Notes under the pieces: generated by a model | What the model was told of the DNA's origin: nothing | The model's input: only the letters and a program-made list of their open reading frames with translations | Database searches by the model: none | Program-made: the position numbers and the translations under genes | Part shown: one piece after another, positions 29,992 through 38,754 of the stretch | Layout: every line of letters starts with the position of its first letter | Position numbering within the stretch: position 1 is the stretch's first letter | Origin: an uncultured bacterium | Lineage (GTDB): Bacteria; Acidobacteriota; Thermoanaerobaculia; Multivoradales; JAHEKO01 | Direction: 5' to 3' | NCBI GenBank assembly: GCA_905479655.1 | Contig: CAJQNK010000014.1 | Coordinates: 1-50,752, forward strand | DNA: 50,752 nucleotides

Positions 29992-32900
29992 TCAGCCCTG
30001 CAGCGCCGAGTCGCCCAGGACCCGGTCGAGCGTGTCGACCAGCAGGTCGGCGTCGTCGCGTTCGAAGACCATCGGTGGCCGGATCTTCAAGACGTTGTCG
30101 AACGGGCCGTCCGTTCCCACCAGGATCCGCTCCTCCCGCAGGCGCTCCTTGACGTAGGCGGCCTCGCGGGTGGCGGGCTCGAGGGTCTCCAGGTCGCGCA
30201 CGAGCTCGACGCCCAGGAAGAGCCCCGCGCCCCGCGCGTCGCCCACCAGCGGGTGGCGGTCGACGAGCTCGGCGAGTCGCCCGAGGAGGTGGCCGCCCAC
30301 GACCCGGGCGTTCTCCTGCAGCCCCTCGTCCTCCAGGATCCTCAGCACCTCGAGTCCGACGGCGCAGGAGACCGGGTTGCCCCCGAAGGTCGAGAAGAAC
30401 TCCATGCCCGTGTCGAAGGAGCGGGCGATCTCCCGGGTGGTGACGACCGCCGCCAGGGGGTGGCCGGAGCCGATGGGCTTGCCGAGAACCAGGATGTCGG
30501 GCACGGCGCCCAGCATGTCGAAGGCCCAGAAGTGGCTGCCGACGCGGCCGAAGCCGGCCTGCACCTCGTCAGCGATGGCGAGGCCGCCGGCTTGGCGCAC
30601 GTGGTCGAAGGCGGCCGGCAGGAAGCCCGGGGGCGGGATGATCTGGCCGCCCACGCTGGGCAGGGTCTCGCACAGGTAGGCACCCGGCCGCCGGCCGGCG
30701 CGGGCGAGGGTCTCGATGACCTCGGCCACCCGCTCCGCGTAGCGTTCCCCCGCCCGCGGGTCGTCGCGCTTGTAGGGCCCACGGTAGGGGTCGGGGATGG
30801 GGGTCTTGTGGACCCACTCCGGTGCGCCCTCGCCGCCGGGCCCGTCGAACTTGTACGGGCTCGCATCGACCAGCGTGGTCGTGTGCCCGTGGTAGGCGGC
30901 CTCGGCCACCAACAGGTCGCGCGCCCCGGTGTGGGCCCGGGCGAGGCGCAGGGCCAGCTCGTTGGCCTCACTGGCGGAGTTCAGGAAGAAGCAGACCGCC
31001 AGCGGCTCCGGCAGGAGGGCGGTGAGGCGTTCGGAGTACTCCAGGATCGCCTCGTGGAGGTAGCGGGTGTTGGTGTTGAGGACCCGCATCTGCCGTTCGA
31101 GGACGCGGACGACCCGCGGATGCGCGTGTCCCACATGGGGGACGTTGTTGTAGGCGTCGAGGTGACCCTGGCCGTCGGCGTCGAAGAGGAGCTGACGCCA
31201 GCCGCGGACGATCGTGAGCGGAGCTCGGTAGGACAGCCGGAGGCTGGGGCCCAGCAGGTGCCGCCGGCGCTCGAGGAGATCGCCCGGCGGCTCGGCGTCG
31301 AGCGGAGCGTCCTCCAGGCCGAGGAGGGCGGCCGGGTTGGGGCTGAGCGCCAGTCGACCCCGAGCCGCGGAGGGGTGGGCGACCCCGGGCGGGGCTCCGT
31401 CGACGGGCGGCTCGCCCAGGAGCACCTGGAGGTGGAGGTGGGGCGGCCAGTCGCCGTTCTCGGGCCGGGCGCCGATCCGAGCGAACGCGGCGCCGGCCGC
31501 GATCTTCGTCCCCGCGCGCAGGCCGGCGACGGAGTGCCCGTCGAGGTGCCCCCAGACCGTGTGGAAGCCGTCGTCGTCGTCGGTTCGGTGCTCGAGGAGG
31601 AGCCAGGGGCCATAGCCCTGGGCCCCGGCGTCGACCGCGACCCGCCGGACGACCGCTTCGAGCGGGGCGTGGAGCGCCGTCCCCGGCGGCGCGAAGAGGT
31701 CCACGCCGAGATGCCGCGTCCGACGCCTGTCGTTGGGCCGGGGCCCCGCCCGGAAGGCCGGCTCGGAGTAGACCAGCCGGGCCTCGTTCCACCGTCCGAG
31801 CCCCAGGGGGCCGCCCCCTTCGGCCGCCCCCGCGGCCAGGGCCTCGTCGACCCGGCGTTCGAGAAGGTCGGGGTCGTGGCGCAGCGGGTGGACGTCGGCG
31901 TCCGGCGAGCCGACCGACAGGTCGAGGACCGGCGCCTGCGCGAGCCGCTCGCGTCCGCCCTCGCCCAGGACGGGGGCGAACCGCGCGGCGCGGGAGTGGA
32001 GCCAACAGACTACCCGTTCCCCGCCGGGCAGCGCCTCGAGTCCACACGCCAGGCGGAGCTCGGCCTCCGCCCACGACCCGTCGACGTCGTCGAGCCTGGC
32101 CAGGAGCTCCCGGGCCGGGCCGTCGCTCACCGTGGCGTAGGCGTCTTCCGGCCGACTCCTCCGGCGCCGCGCCGCCGTGACGATGGTGGCCGCGAGCCGG
32201 GTTCTCACCAGGGCGAGGAGCACCGCGAGCTCGTCCGCGGTCAGGGGCACCTCGCGGTGGTACGCGGCCGCGAGACGAGACAGGGAGACGACGGGGTCCG
32301 GACGGCCGACGAGGGCATAGGCGGCCGCCACCGCGACCTCCGCGGCCCGCAGGCCGTGGTGCAGGTCGCCGAAGTCGAGCAGGCCGGAGATCTCCGCGTC
32401 GACGCCGAGTGGGCTCGTGAGCAGCAGGTTGTGGTCGTTGGCGTCGCCGTGGATCAGGGAGGTCGGCAGCCCCTCGAGGATCGGCCGCAGCTCGCCGTGT
32501 CGTCGCGCGGCGTCGGCGACCCGGCGCCGGGTCGCCTCGCCCCGGACCTCGCCGAGGCCCTCCCGGATCCAGTCGGCGCGACGCAGGTCCCAGAAGAGGT
32601 CTCGGTGGGCCTCCGGCGGATCCCAGCCCTGGAGCGCGCGAGCCAACCGCCCCAGGGTCTCGCCCAGGCGGTCGAGCAGCCTCTCGGGCCGCGGGCGCGT
32701 GGCCACCCACAGACGGCCTGGGAGCCAGCTCACCATCCAGACGAGTCGCTCCCGGCCCCGGGCGTCGGCGGCGCGGACGAAGGGACGTCCGCCCCGCGAG
32801 CGCTCGAGTCGTTGGACCGGGAGTCGGGGGTCGGTCGTCGCGAGGCGCTCGAGGGCCTCACACTGGATGGCGACGAGGGCTTCGGGGCACTCCGGCCTCA

Positions 32901-33066
32901 TCACCTTCAGCAGCCGCGGGCCCGCGGGGTCGTCCAGACGCAGGTTGAGGTCGTACTCGCCCGGTAGGACCGAGGCCGGACCGCCGCGGTCGTACTCCCG
33001 CCGAGCCACGTCGAGCCAGGGCTCGAGGTCGGCGGGCGTGGCCCCCGCCTGGCTATCGGTCGACAA
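29992..33066 (-). CDS. Trifunctional fusion: APH-type kinase, M23 peptidase-like domain, class III aminotransferase
   Basis: A 1024-residue cytosolic protein in three parts. Residues ~30-300 are an aminoglycoside-phosphotransferase-type kinase with IHGDANDHN (catalytic Asp208) and DFGD (231-234). Residues ~440-560 are an M23/LytM-like domain retaining the metal ligands His452 and Asp456 (HLGVDLF) and HLH at 543-545, with VWGHLDGHSVAGLRAGTKIA. Residues ~600-1020 are a class III PLP aminotransferase with ASEANELALRLAR, ADEVQAGFGRVG (Asp833) and PLP Lys863 in LGKPIGSGHP. The aminotransferase part is closest to the AGXT2L-type phospholyases, and related kinase and lyase pairs handle hydroxylysine or ethanolamine phosphate in animals. 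So phosphorylation followed by elimination is the likeliest chemistry (inference). No signal peptide is seen, odd for an M23 domain. Confidence 0.88.
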   Translation of the reverse strand: MSTDSQAGATPADLEPWLDVARREYDRGGPASVLPGEYDLNLRLDDPAGPRLLKVMRPECPEALVAIQCEALERLATTDPRLPVQRLERSRGGRPFVRAADARGRERLVWMVSWLPGRLWVATRPRPERLLDRLGETLGRLARALQGWDPPEAHRDLFWDLRRADWIREGLGEVRGEATRRRVADAARRHGELRPILEGLPTSLIHGDANDHNLLLTSPLGVDAEISGLLDFGDLHHGLRAAEVAVAAAYALVGRPDPVVSLSRLAAAYHREVPLTADELAVLLALVRTRLAATIVTAARRRRSRPEDAYATVSDGPARELLARLDDVDGSWAEAELRLACGLEALPGGERVVCWLHSRAARFAPVLGEGGRERLAQAPVLDLSVGSPDADVHPLRHDPDLLERRVDEALAAGAAEGGGPLGLGRWNEARLVYSEPAFRAGPRPNDRRRTRHLGVDLFAPPGTALHAPLEAVVRRVAVDAGAQGYGPWLLLEHRTDDDDGFHTVWGHLDGHSVAGLRAGTKIAAGAAFARIGARPENGDWPPHLHLQVLLGEPPVDGAPPGVAHPSAARGRLALSPNPAALLGLEDAPLDAEPPGDLLERRRHLLGPSLRLSYRAPLTIVRGWRQLLFDADGQGHLDAYNNVPHVGHAHPRVVRVLERQMRVLNTNTRYLHEAILEYSERLTALLPEPLAVCFFLNSASEANELALRLARAHTGARDLLVAEAAYHGHTTTLVDASPYKFDGPGGEGAPEWVHKTPIPDPYRGPYKRDDPRAGERYAERVAEVIETLARAGRRPGAYLCETLPSVGGQIIPPPGFLPAAFDHVRQAGGLAIADEVQAGFGRVGSHFWAFDMLGAVPDILVLGKPIGSGHPLAAVVTTREIARSFDTGMEFFSTFGGNPVSCAVGLEVLRILEDEGLQENARVVGGHLLGRLAELVDRHPLVGDARGAGLFLGVELVRDLETLEPATREAAYVKERLREERILVGTDGPFDNVLKIRPPMVFERDDADLLVDTLDRVLGDSALQG

Positions 33067-33099
33067 TCGCCGCTCTCCGAGCCCGGGTCGAACCCCGGA

Positions 33100-35235
33100 T
33101 CAGGACAGCCCCGCCTGGTCCAGGAGGAAGGCGTACCAGAAGGCGGCCTCCTCGAAGCGTTCGAGGCGCCCCGCCTGGCCCGAGTGTCCCGCCTCCATGT
33201 CGGTGCGCAGGAGAAGCGGATGGGTGTCCGTCTTCGTGGCCCGCAGCTTGGCGACCCACTTGGCCGGCTCCCAGTACTGGACCTGGGAGTCGTGGAGCCC
33301 GGTCGTCACCAGCAACGGCGGGTACTCCTTCGCCTCCACGTTGTCGTAGGGCGAGTAGGCCAGCATGTACCGGTAGTACTCCTCCTCCCGCGGGTCTCCC
33401 CACTCGTCGTACTCCGAGGTGGTGAGAGGGATCGACTCGTCGAGCATGGTGGTCACCACGTCGACGAACGGGACCGCGGCGATCACGCCGCGCCAGAGCT
33501 CCGGTCGCAGGTTGACGACGGCGCCCATGAGCAGGCCCCCGGCGCTGCCGCCCATCGCGAAGACCCGGTCGGGGTCGGCGTAGCCCTCGGCCACCAGGTG
33601 GTCGGCGCAGTCGATGAAGTCCGTGAACGTGTTGGTCTTGTGCAGCAGCTTGCCCTGCTCGTACCAGGAGCGTCCCAACTCCTCGCCTCCACGCACATGG
33701 GCGATGGCGTAGACGAAACCACGGTCGATCAGGCTCAGACGGTCGGCGCGGAACGCGGCGTCGATCGAGGCGCCGTAGGAGCCGTACCCGTAGAGAAGAA
33801 GGGGCCTGGGCGCGTCACTCTCGAAGGGCAGGCGGTAGACGAGCGAGACGGGCACGCGCACGCCGTCGCGGGCGGTGACCCACAGGCGCTCGGTCCCGTA
33901 GTTCGCCGGATCGAAGTCGCCCAGGACCTCGTCCCGCTTCAGTAACTCGCGCTCCCGGCTCACCATGTCGTAGTCGTAGGTCGACTTCGGTGTCGTGAGA
34001 GACGAGTAGACGTAGCGCAGGCGGGTCGTGTCGGGCTCGGCGTTCCCCTCCAGCCGCGCGAGGTAGGCGGGCTCGCCGAAGTCCAGGTAGTGCTCCTCGC
34101 CGCCACGCCACGGACGGATCCGCAGCCGCACCAGGCCGTCGCTCCGCTCGCTCACCACCAGGTGGCCCGCGAAGAGCTCGACCTGCTCCAGGAGGACGTC
34201 GTCGCGATGGGGGATCACCTCGATCCAGCCGTCCCGGTCGGTAGCCGACTCCGGCGCCCGCATGAGTCGGAAGTTCGGCGCCTGCCAGTTGGTCCGGATC
34301 CAGAGCTGACCGTCATAGTGGTCGATCGAATACTCGTGGTCGGCCTCCCGCGGCAGGACCACTCGCGGGGGGGTGGCGGGGGCCTCGGCGTCCACGACCC
34401 TCATCTCCGTCGACAGGGTCTGGAAGGAGCCGAGGATGAGCAGACGGCGCGACCGGCTCTTCCACACGAAGACGGAGAACTCGGGGTCGGCCTCCTCGTA
34501 GACGAGCGCGTCCTGTGCCGGGTCCGCTCCCAACGTGTGCCGCCAGATCTGGTAGCTGCGCAGCGTGTCGGGGTCCTGGCGGGCGTAGAGCAGGGTCTTG
34601 CCGTCCTCGGCCCAGGCGTAGTTTCCCGTCACCTCGCGGATCGTCTCGGGCAGGAGCTCGCCGCTCGCGAGATCCTTGAACCGGAGGTCGTACTTGCGCC
34701 GGCCGACGGTGTCGATCGCGAAGCCGAGGATGTCCTGTCCGGAGCTCACCTGGGCCGACCGGATCGAGAAGTACTCCTCGCCCTCGGCCAGCTCGTTCGA
34801 GTCCAGCATGACCTCTTCGGGCGCCTCCATGTCGCCCCTCCTGCGACAGTAGATCGGGTACTCGTCACCCTCCTCGAAGCGGTCGTAGTACCAGTAGTCG
34901 CGGAGCCGATAGGGAACCGAGGAATCGTCCGGCCGCACCCGGCCCTTCATCTCCTCGAACAGGGTCTCGCGCAGGCCCAGGGTGTGCGCTGTCATCGCCT
35001 CCGTGTACTCGTTCTCGGCCTCGAGGTAGGCGACGACCGCCGGGTCCTCGCGGTCCCGCATCCAGTAGTAGTCGTCGCTGCGGACGTCGCCGTGGGCCTC
35101 CATCTCGTGGGGTCGTCGCTCGGCGCTCGGCGCCACGGCGGCGATCGCCTCGGGGCTGGGGTCGGGGTCCGGGCTCGAGCAGGCGGCCAGCGCGATTCCG
35201 AGGGTCACCAGGCAGAGAAAGGTAGTCATGCGCAT
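33100..35235 (-). CDS. ptrB: Oligopeptidase B-like S9 serine peptidase, lipoprotein
   Basis: A 711-residue prolyl-oligopeptidase-family enzyme. A beta-propeller half precedes an alpha/beta hydrolase half with the triad Ser564 (AMGGSAGG), Asp649 (GLHDSQVQYWEP) and His684 (EAGHSGQ); the spacing of 85 and 35 residues equals that of E. coli oligopeptidase B. DYYWMRDREDPAVVAYLEAE near the N-terminus is another family mark. Unlike cytosolic relatives it has a lipobox LAAC with Cys19, so it should sit in the periplasm or on the outer membrane and cut small peptides after basic residues. It precedes the fusion gene by 33 bases on the same strand. Confidence 0.9.
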   Translation of the reverse strand: MRMTTFLCLVTLGIALAACSSPDPDPSPEAIAAVAPSAERRPHEMEAHGDVRSDDYYWMRDREDPAVVAYLEAENEYTEAMTAHTLGLRETLFEEMKGRVRPDDSSVPYRLRDYWYYDRFEEGDEYPIYCRRRGDMEAPEEVMLDSNELAEGEEYFSIRSAQVSSGQDILGFAIDTVGRRKYDLRFKDLASGELLPETIREVTGNYAWAEDGKTLLYARQDPDTLRSYQIWRHTLGADPAQDALVYEEADPEFSVFVWKSRSRRLLILGSFQTLSTEMRVVDAEAPATPPRVVLPREADHEYSIDHYDGQLWIRTNWQAPNFRLMRAPESATDRDGWIEVIPHRDDVLLEQVELFAGHLVVSERSDGLVRLRIRPWRGGEEHYLDFGEPAYLARLEGNAEPDTTRLRYVYSSLTTPKSTYDYDMVSRERELLKRDEVLGDFDPANYGTERLWVTARDGVRVPVSLVYRLPFESDAPRPLLLYGYGSYGASIDAAFRADRLSLIDRGFVYAIAHVRGGEELGRSWYEQGKLLHKTNTFTDFIDCADHLVAEGYADPDRVFAMGGSAGGLLMGAVVNLRPELWRGVIAAVPFVDVVTTMLDESIPLTTSEYDEWGDPREEEYYRYMLAYSPYDNVEAKEYPPLLVTTGLHDSQVQYWEPAKWVAKLRATKTDTHPLLLRTDMEAGHSGQAGRLERFEEAAFWYAFLLDQAGLS

Positions 35236-35339
35236 GGAGGTCTCCGGGTGGGCAGATCTTGCAGGATGCGGCGCTATCCGCCCATGCTACCTGTGTCGCC
35301 CACCGCCGTCCCACTCTCCGGGAGTCGGAGGGGCCGCGC

Positions 35340-35348
35340 TGCTACGCT
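35340..35348 (+). promoter_or_regulatory. Extended -10 box upstream of the ABC transporter genes
   Basis: TGCTACGCT lies 29 bases before the ATG at 35378, in the 142-base gap between divergent genes. It is one of the recurrent TGnTANNNT boxes. Confidence 0.45.
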
Positions 35349-35377
35349 CCCGCTTGCGTCTGATCGGGGCCCGCGCC

Positions 35378-36082
35378 ATGTCCGACTTCATCGAGATCCG
35401 CGACGTCCACCGCTCGTTCCGCGAGGGGGAGCAGACCCACGCGGTGCTGCGGGGAGCCGACGCGACCCTCCGAGAGGGCGAGCTGGCGATCCTCCTGGGA
35501 CGCAGCGGATCCGGGAAATCCACCCTGCTCAATCTGCTGTCGGGCATCGACCTGCCCGACAGCGGCTCGGTGCGGGTGGACGGGACGGCGTTGGAGGAGC
35601 TGGACGACCGCGGTCGAACGCTGTTCCGCCGGAGCTGCATCGGCTTCGTCTTTCAGTTCTTCAACCTCATCCCGACGCTCACCGTCGAGGAGAATCTCCT
35701 CCTGCCCCTGGAGCTGCTCCGGGGCTCGGTGGGAGGTCGGGAGCGACGCCGCGCGGCGGACCTCCTGGGGAGTGTGGGCCTGGCCGATCGCGCCGGGAGC
35801 TATCCCGACCGCCTCTCCGGGGGCCAGCAGCAGCGCGTCGCCATCGCCCGGGCGCTCGTCCACGAGCCGCGGCTGTTGCTGGCGGACGAGCCCACCGGCA
35901 ACCTGGACGTCGACACCGGCCGGGAGGTCCTGGAGCTGTTGGACCGCCTCGTCCGCGGGACGGGCCGCACGCTCGTCATGGCCACCCACAGCCGGTCGAT
36001 GATGGGGATCGCGGATCGGGTCTTCTCCATCGAGGAGGGGCTGCTCGTCGAGCATGGCGCCGACGGGGCCGCCTCGTCGTGA
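35378..36082 (+). CDS. ABC transporter ATP-binding protein (LolD/YbbA/MacB type)
   Basis: A 234-residue cytosolic ATPase of the type VII ABC class. Walker A GRSGSGKST is at residues 41-49, then FVFQFFNLIPTLTVEENL (Q-loop), LSGGQQQRVAIARAL signature, LLLADEPTGNLD (Walker B and D-loop) and ATHSRSM (H-loop). These proteins power FtsX-type permeases that move lipoproteins or extract molecules from the membrane instead of transporting small solutes. Its stop overlaps the GTG of the permease gene (GTGA). Confidence 0.93.
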   Translation: MSDFIEIRDVHRSFREGEQTHAVLRGADATLREGELAILLGRSGSGKSTLLNLLSGIDLPDSGSVRVDGTALEELDDRGRTLFRRSCIGFVFQFFNLIPTLTVEENLLLPLELLRGSVGGRERRRAADLLGSVGLADRAGSYPDRLSGGQQQRVAIARALVHEPRLLLADEPTGNLDVDTGREVLELLDRLVRGTGRTLVMATHSRSMMGIADRVFSIEEGLLVEHGADGAASS

Positions 36083-38691
36083 GCCGTCTCCTGGCCCGGG
36101 CCAGCCGTCGGCACTTCCTCCGTCATCCCTGGCAGATCGCCCTCTCGGTGCTCGGTGTCGCCCTCGGCGTCGCCGTGGTGGTGTCGGTCGACCTGGCCGC
36201 GAGCAGCGCCCAGAGGGCTTTCGAGGTCGGGTACGAAGCGGTGGCCGGTCGGGCGACCCATCAGGTGGTGGGCGGCCCGGCGGGGCTGCCGGAGGGGCTG
36301 TACCGCGACCTCCGATTGGCGGGGGTACGGAGTATCGCGCCGGTGATCGAGGAGCTGGTGACCCTGCTCCCCGACGACCCGGGCACCCCCGACGATCGGA
36401 GCCCCGGAGAGGCCGACGCGGACGGAGCGTCTCCGCGCGGCCGTCGGACCCTCCATCTGCTGGGCCTCGACCCCTTTGCCGAGAGGCCCTTCCGCCCCTA
36501 CCTGGGGCGCGCCCTGGGGGGCGGGGGAGCGACCCTCGGGCCGTTCCTGACCGAACCGGGAACGGCTCTGCTGGCCGCGCCGACGGCGACCGAGCTGGGC
36601 CTCGTGCCGGGTGACCGTTTCCGGGTCGGTGTCGGGTCCGGTGAGGCGCGGCTGCGGCTCCTGGGGACCTTCGAGCCGGCCTCCGGCGCCGGGAGGGAGG
36701 CGGTCCTCGACCTGCTTCTGGTGGACCTCGCGACCGCCCAGGAGCTTCTCGGGATGCGCGGGCTGCTGAGTCGAGTGGACGTCGTCGCGGACGACTCGGC
36801 CGCGGCGGCTCTCGCGGCGGCCCTGCCCGAGGGCGCGAGCCTGGTGCGCTCGGCCTCGCGCAGCCGCTCGGCCGAGCAGATGACCCGGGCGTTCCGTCTC
36901 AACCTGCGGGCCCTTTCGCTCCTCGCCCTCCTGTGCGGCGCCTTCCTGATCTACAACACGATGACCTTCTCGGTGGTGGAGCGCCGGCGCCTCATCGGCC
37001 TGCTGCGGGCCGTCGGCGTGACACGGCGACAGGTGCTGCTCCGGGTCCTGTGGGAGGCCGCGGGAGTCGGGCTTCTGGGCTCTGCGATCGGGGTGGCGGG
37101 CGGCGCCGCGCTCGGCCGCGGCCTGGTCGAGCTGGTGAGCCGCACGATCAACGACCTGTACTTCTCCGTCGCGGTCCGGGGTGTGGAGCTGGCGCCCGCG
37201 GCCCTGGCCAAGGGGCTCGTCCTCGGCGTGGTGGCGACGCTCGTGGCCACGCTGCCGGCCGCGCGGGAGGCCACGATGGCGCCGCCGCGGGCGACCCTGT
37301 CGCGCTCGGAGCTGGAGGAGCGGGCGCGGGCCGCGGTGCCGCGCTCCACCCTCGCCGCCCTCGCCCTGCTGGCGCTCGGAGGGGTCGTGATGGTCGTGTC
37401 CGGGCGCAGCATCGTCACCGCCTTCGCCGGGCTGTTCGCGATTCTCGTCGGTTGCGCCCTCCTCGTGCCGTTGGCGACCGTGGCCCTGAGCCGGGCGCTG
37501 ACGCCTCTGGCGGGCCGCGCCACGGGGCTGGTGGGGCGGCTCGCCGTGGGCGGCGTCGTGGCCAACCTGTCTCGCACCGGGGTCGCGATCGCGGCCCTCA
37601 CCATGGCCCTGGCGGTGACCGTGGGCGTGGGCCTCATGATCGGCAGCTTCCGGTCGACGGTGGAGCGCTGGCTCGACCTGTCGCTGCCGGCCGACCTCTA
37701 CCTGTCGCTGGGTTCCTCCCCCGGGGCGAGCTTGCTCGACAGCCGCCGGACCCTGGATCTCGGCTTGCCGGAGCGACTCGCGGCTGTACCGGGGGTCGCG
37801 CGCGTGAACCGGCTCCTGAGAGTCGGTGTGCGATCGGACGACGGGGAGCGGGTCGATCTCCTCGCGCTGGGCATCGACGAGCGCAGCTACGGGGCCTTCG
37901 ATTTCCGGGTCGGCGATCCGAGCTCGGCGTGGCCGGCCTTTCGTCGGGGAGAGGCCCTGCTGGTCTCCGAGCCGTTCGCGTTCCGGACCGGCATCGGGGT
38001 GGGTGACGAGCTGGTGCTCGGGTCGCCTCGGGGCCCCGTCCGACTTCCCTTGGCCGGGGTCTTCTACGACTACGCCTCGGATCGGGGCACCGCGGTCGTC
38101 GACTACGCGCGATACGTGGAGCTCTGGGGCGACGAGCGTCTGACCGCGCTGTCGATCTTCGCCCTCCCCGGTGTGGACGGGGTGGCGTTGGAGGCCGAGG
38201 TCGAACGGGTCGCCGCCGCCAGCGGTCGGGTTCAGGTGAGATCGAGCGGGACCCTGCGCCGCGACTCCCTCGAGGTCTTCGACCGGACCTTCCGGATCAC
38301 CTCCGTGTTGCGCCTCCTGGCCGTGGGCGTGGCCTTCATCGGAGTGCTCTCCGCCTTCATGGCCCTGGAGCTCGAGCGCTCACGGGAGCTGGGGGTGCTG
38401 CGCGCGCTGGGGGTCACGCGCGGTCAACTGCGGTGGTTGGTGGCGGTCCAGACGGGCTTCATGGGTCTCGTCGCGGGCCTCCTCTCCGTGCCGGTGGGAC
38501 TGGTGATGGCCGGGCTGATGATCTACGTGATCAACCGTCGGTCCTTCGGCTGGACGATGCCGCTCGACGGGTCGCCGTGGGTCCTGCTCCAGGCCGTGGT
38601 CCTGGCGGTCGTCGCCGCCCTCGCGGCCGGTCTGTACCCGGGAGCGCGAATGGCACGGGTGTCGCCCGCGGAGGCTCTGCGCGAGGAGTGA
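36079..38691 (+). CDS. ABC transporter permease with two FtsX domains (YbbP-like)
   Basis: An 870-residue inner-membrane protein. The first membrane helix (WQIALSVLGVALGVAVVVSV, ~18-38) is followed by a large periplasmic domain, then a three-helix FtsX block (ALSLLALLCGAFLIYNTMTF, the conserved ERRRLIGLLRAVGVTRRQ, and so on). A central pair of helices comes next, then a second periplasmic domain and a second FtsX block with the repeat ERSRELGVLRALGVTRGQ and a closing helix before RVSPAEALREE. This duplicated layout matches YbbP-type permeases. With the ATPase it probably forms a homodimeric-type envelope transporter or extractor. No membrane fusion protein gene is adjacent. Confidence 0.88.
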   Translation: MSRLLARASRRHFLRHPWQIALSVLGVALGVAVVVSVDLAASSAQRAFEVGYEAVAGRATHQVVGGPAGLPEGLYRDLRLAGVRSIAPVIEELVTLLPDDPGTPDDRSPGEADADGASPRGRRTLHLLGLDPFAERPFRPYLGRALGGGGATLGPFLTEPGTALLAAPTATELGLVPGDRFRVGVGSGEARLRLLGTFEPASGAGREAVLDLLLVDLATAQELLGMRGLLSRVDVVADDSAAAALAAALPEGASLVRSASRSRSAEQMTRAFRLNLRALSLLALLCGAFLIYNTMTFSVVERRRLIGLLRAVGVTRRQVLLRVLWEAAGVGLLGSAIGVAGGAALGRGLVELVSRTINDLYFSVAVRGVELAPAALAKGLVLGVVATLVATLPAAREATMAPPRATLSRSELEERARAAVPRSTLAALALLALGGVVMVVSGRSIVTAFAGLFAILVGCALLVPLATVALSRALTPLAGRATGLVGRLAVGGVVANLSRTGVAIAALTMALAVTVGVGLMIGSFRSTVERWLDLSLPADLYLSLGSSPGASLLDSRRTLDLGLPERLAAVPGVARVNRLLRVGVRSDDGERVDLLALGIDERSYGAFDFRVGDPSSAWPAFRRGEALLVSEPFAFRTGIGVGDELVLGSPRGPVRLPLAGVFYDYASDRGTAVVDYARYVELWGDERLTALSIFALPGVDGVALEAEVERVAAASGRVQVRSSGTLRRDSLEVFDRTFRITSVLRLLAVGVAFIGVLSAFMALELERSRELGVLRALGVTRGQLRWLVAVQTGFMGLVAGLLSVPVGLVMAGLMIYVINRRSFGWTMPLDGSPWVLLQAVVLAVVAALAAGLYPGARMARVSPAEALREE

Positions 38692-38710
38692 CCTGCCGTC
38701 CGTGGCCCGC

Positions 38711-38754
38711 CGCTCTCAACCGGCGGGACGGGCGCTCTCAACCGGCGGGGCGGG
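38711..38754. repeat. Tandem duplication of 22 bases at the nfo 3' end
   Basis: CGCTCTCAACCGGCGGGACG-GG (38711-38732) is followed at once by a second copy with one change (38733-38754). The nfo stop codon lies in the second copy. Confidence 0.85.

Noticed and set aside
29806..32967. Open frame of over 1000 codons on the plus strand opposite the kinase/M23/aminotransferase gene
   Set aside because: It is an antisense shadow caused by high GC at third codon positions; the composition is Arg/Gly/Pro/Val-rich with no domain, while the minus strand has three clear enzyme domains.
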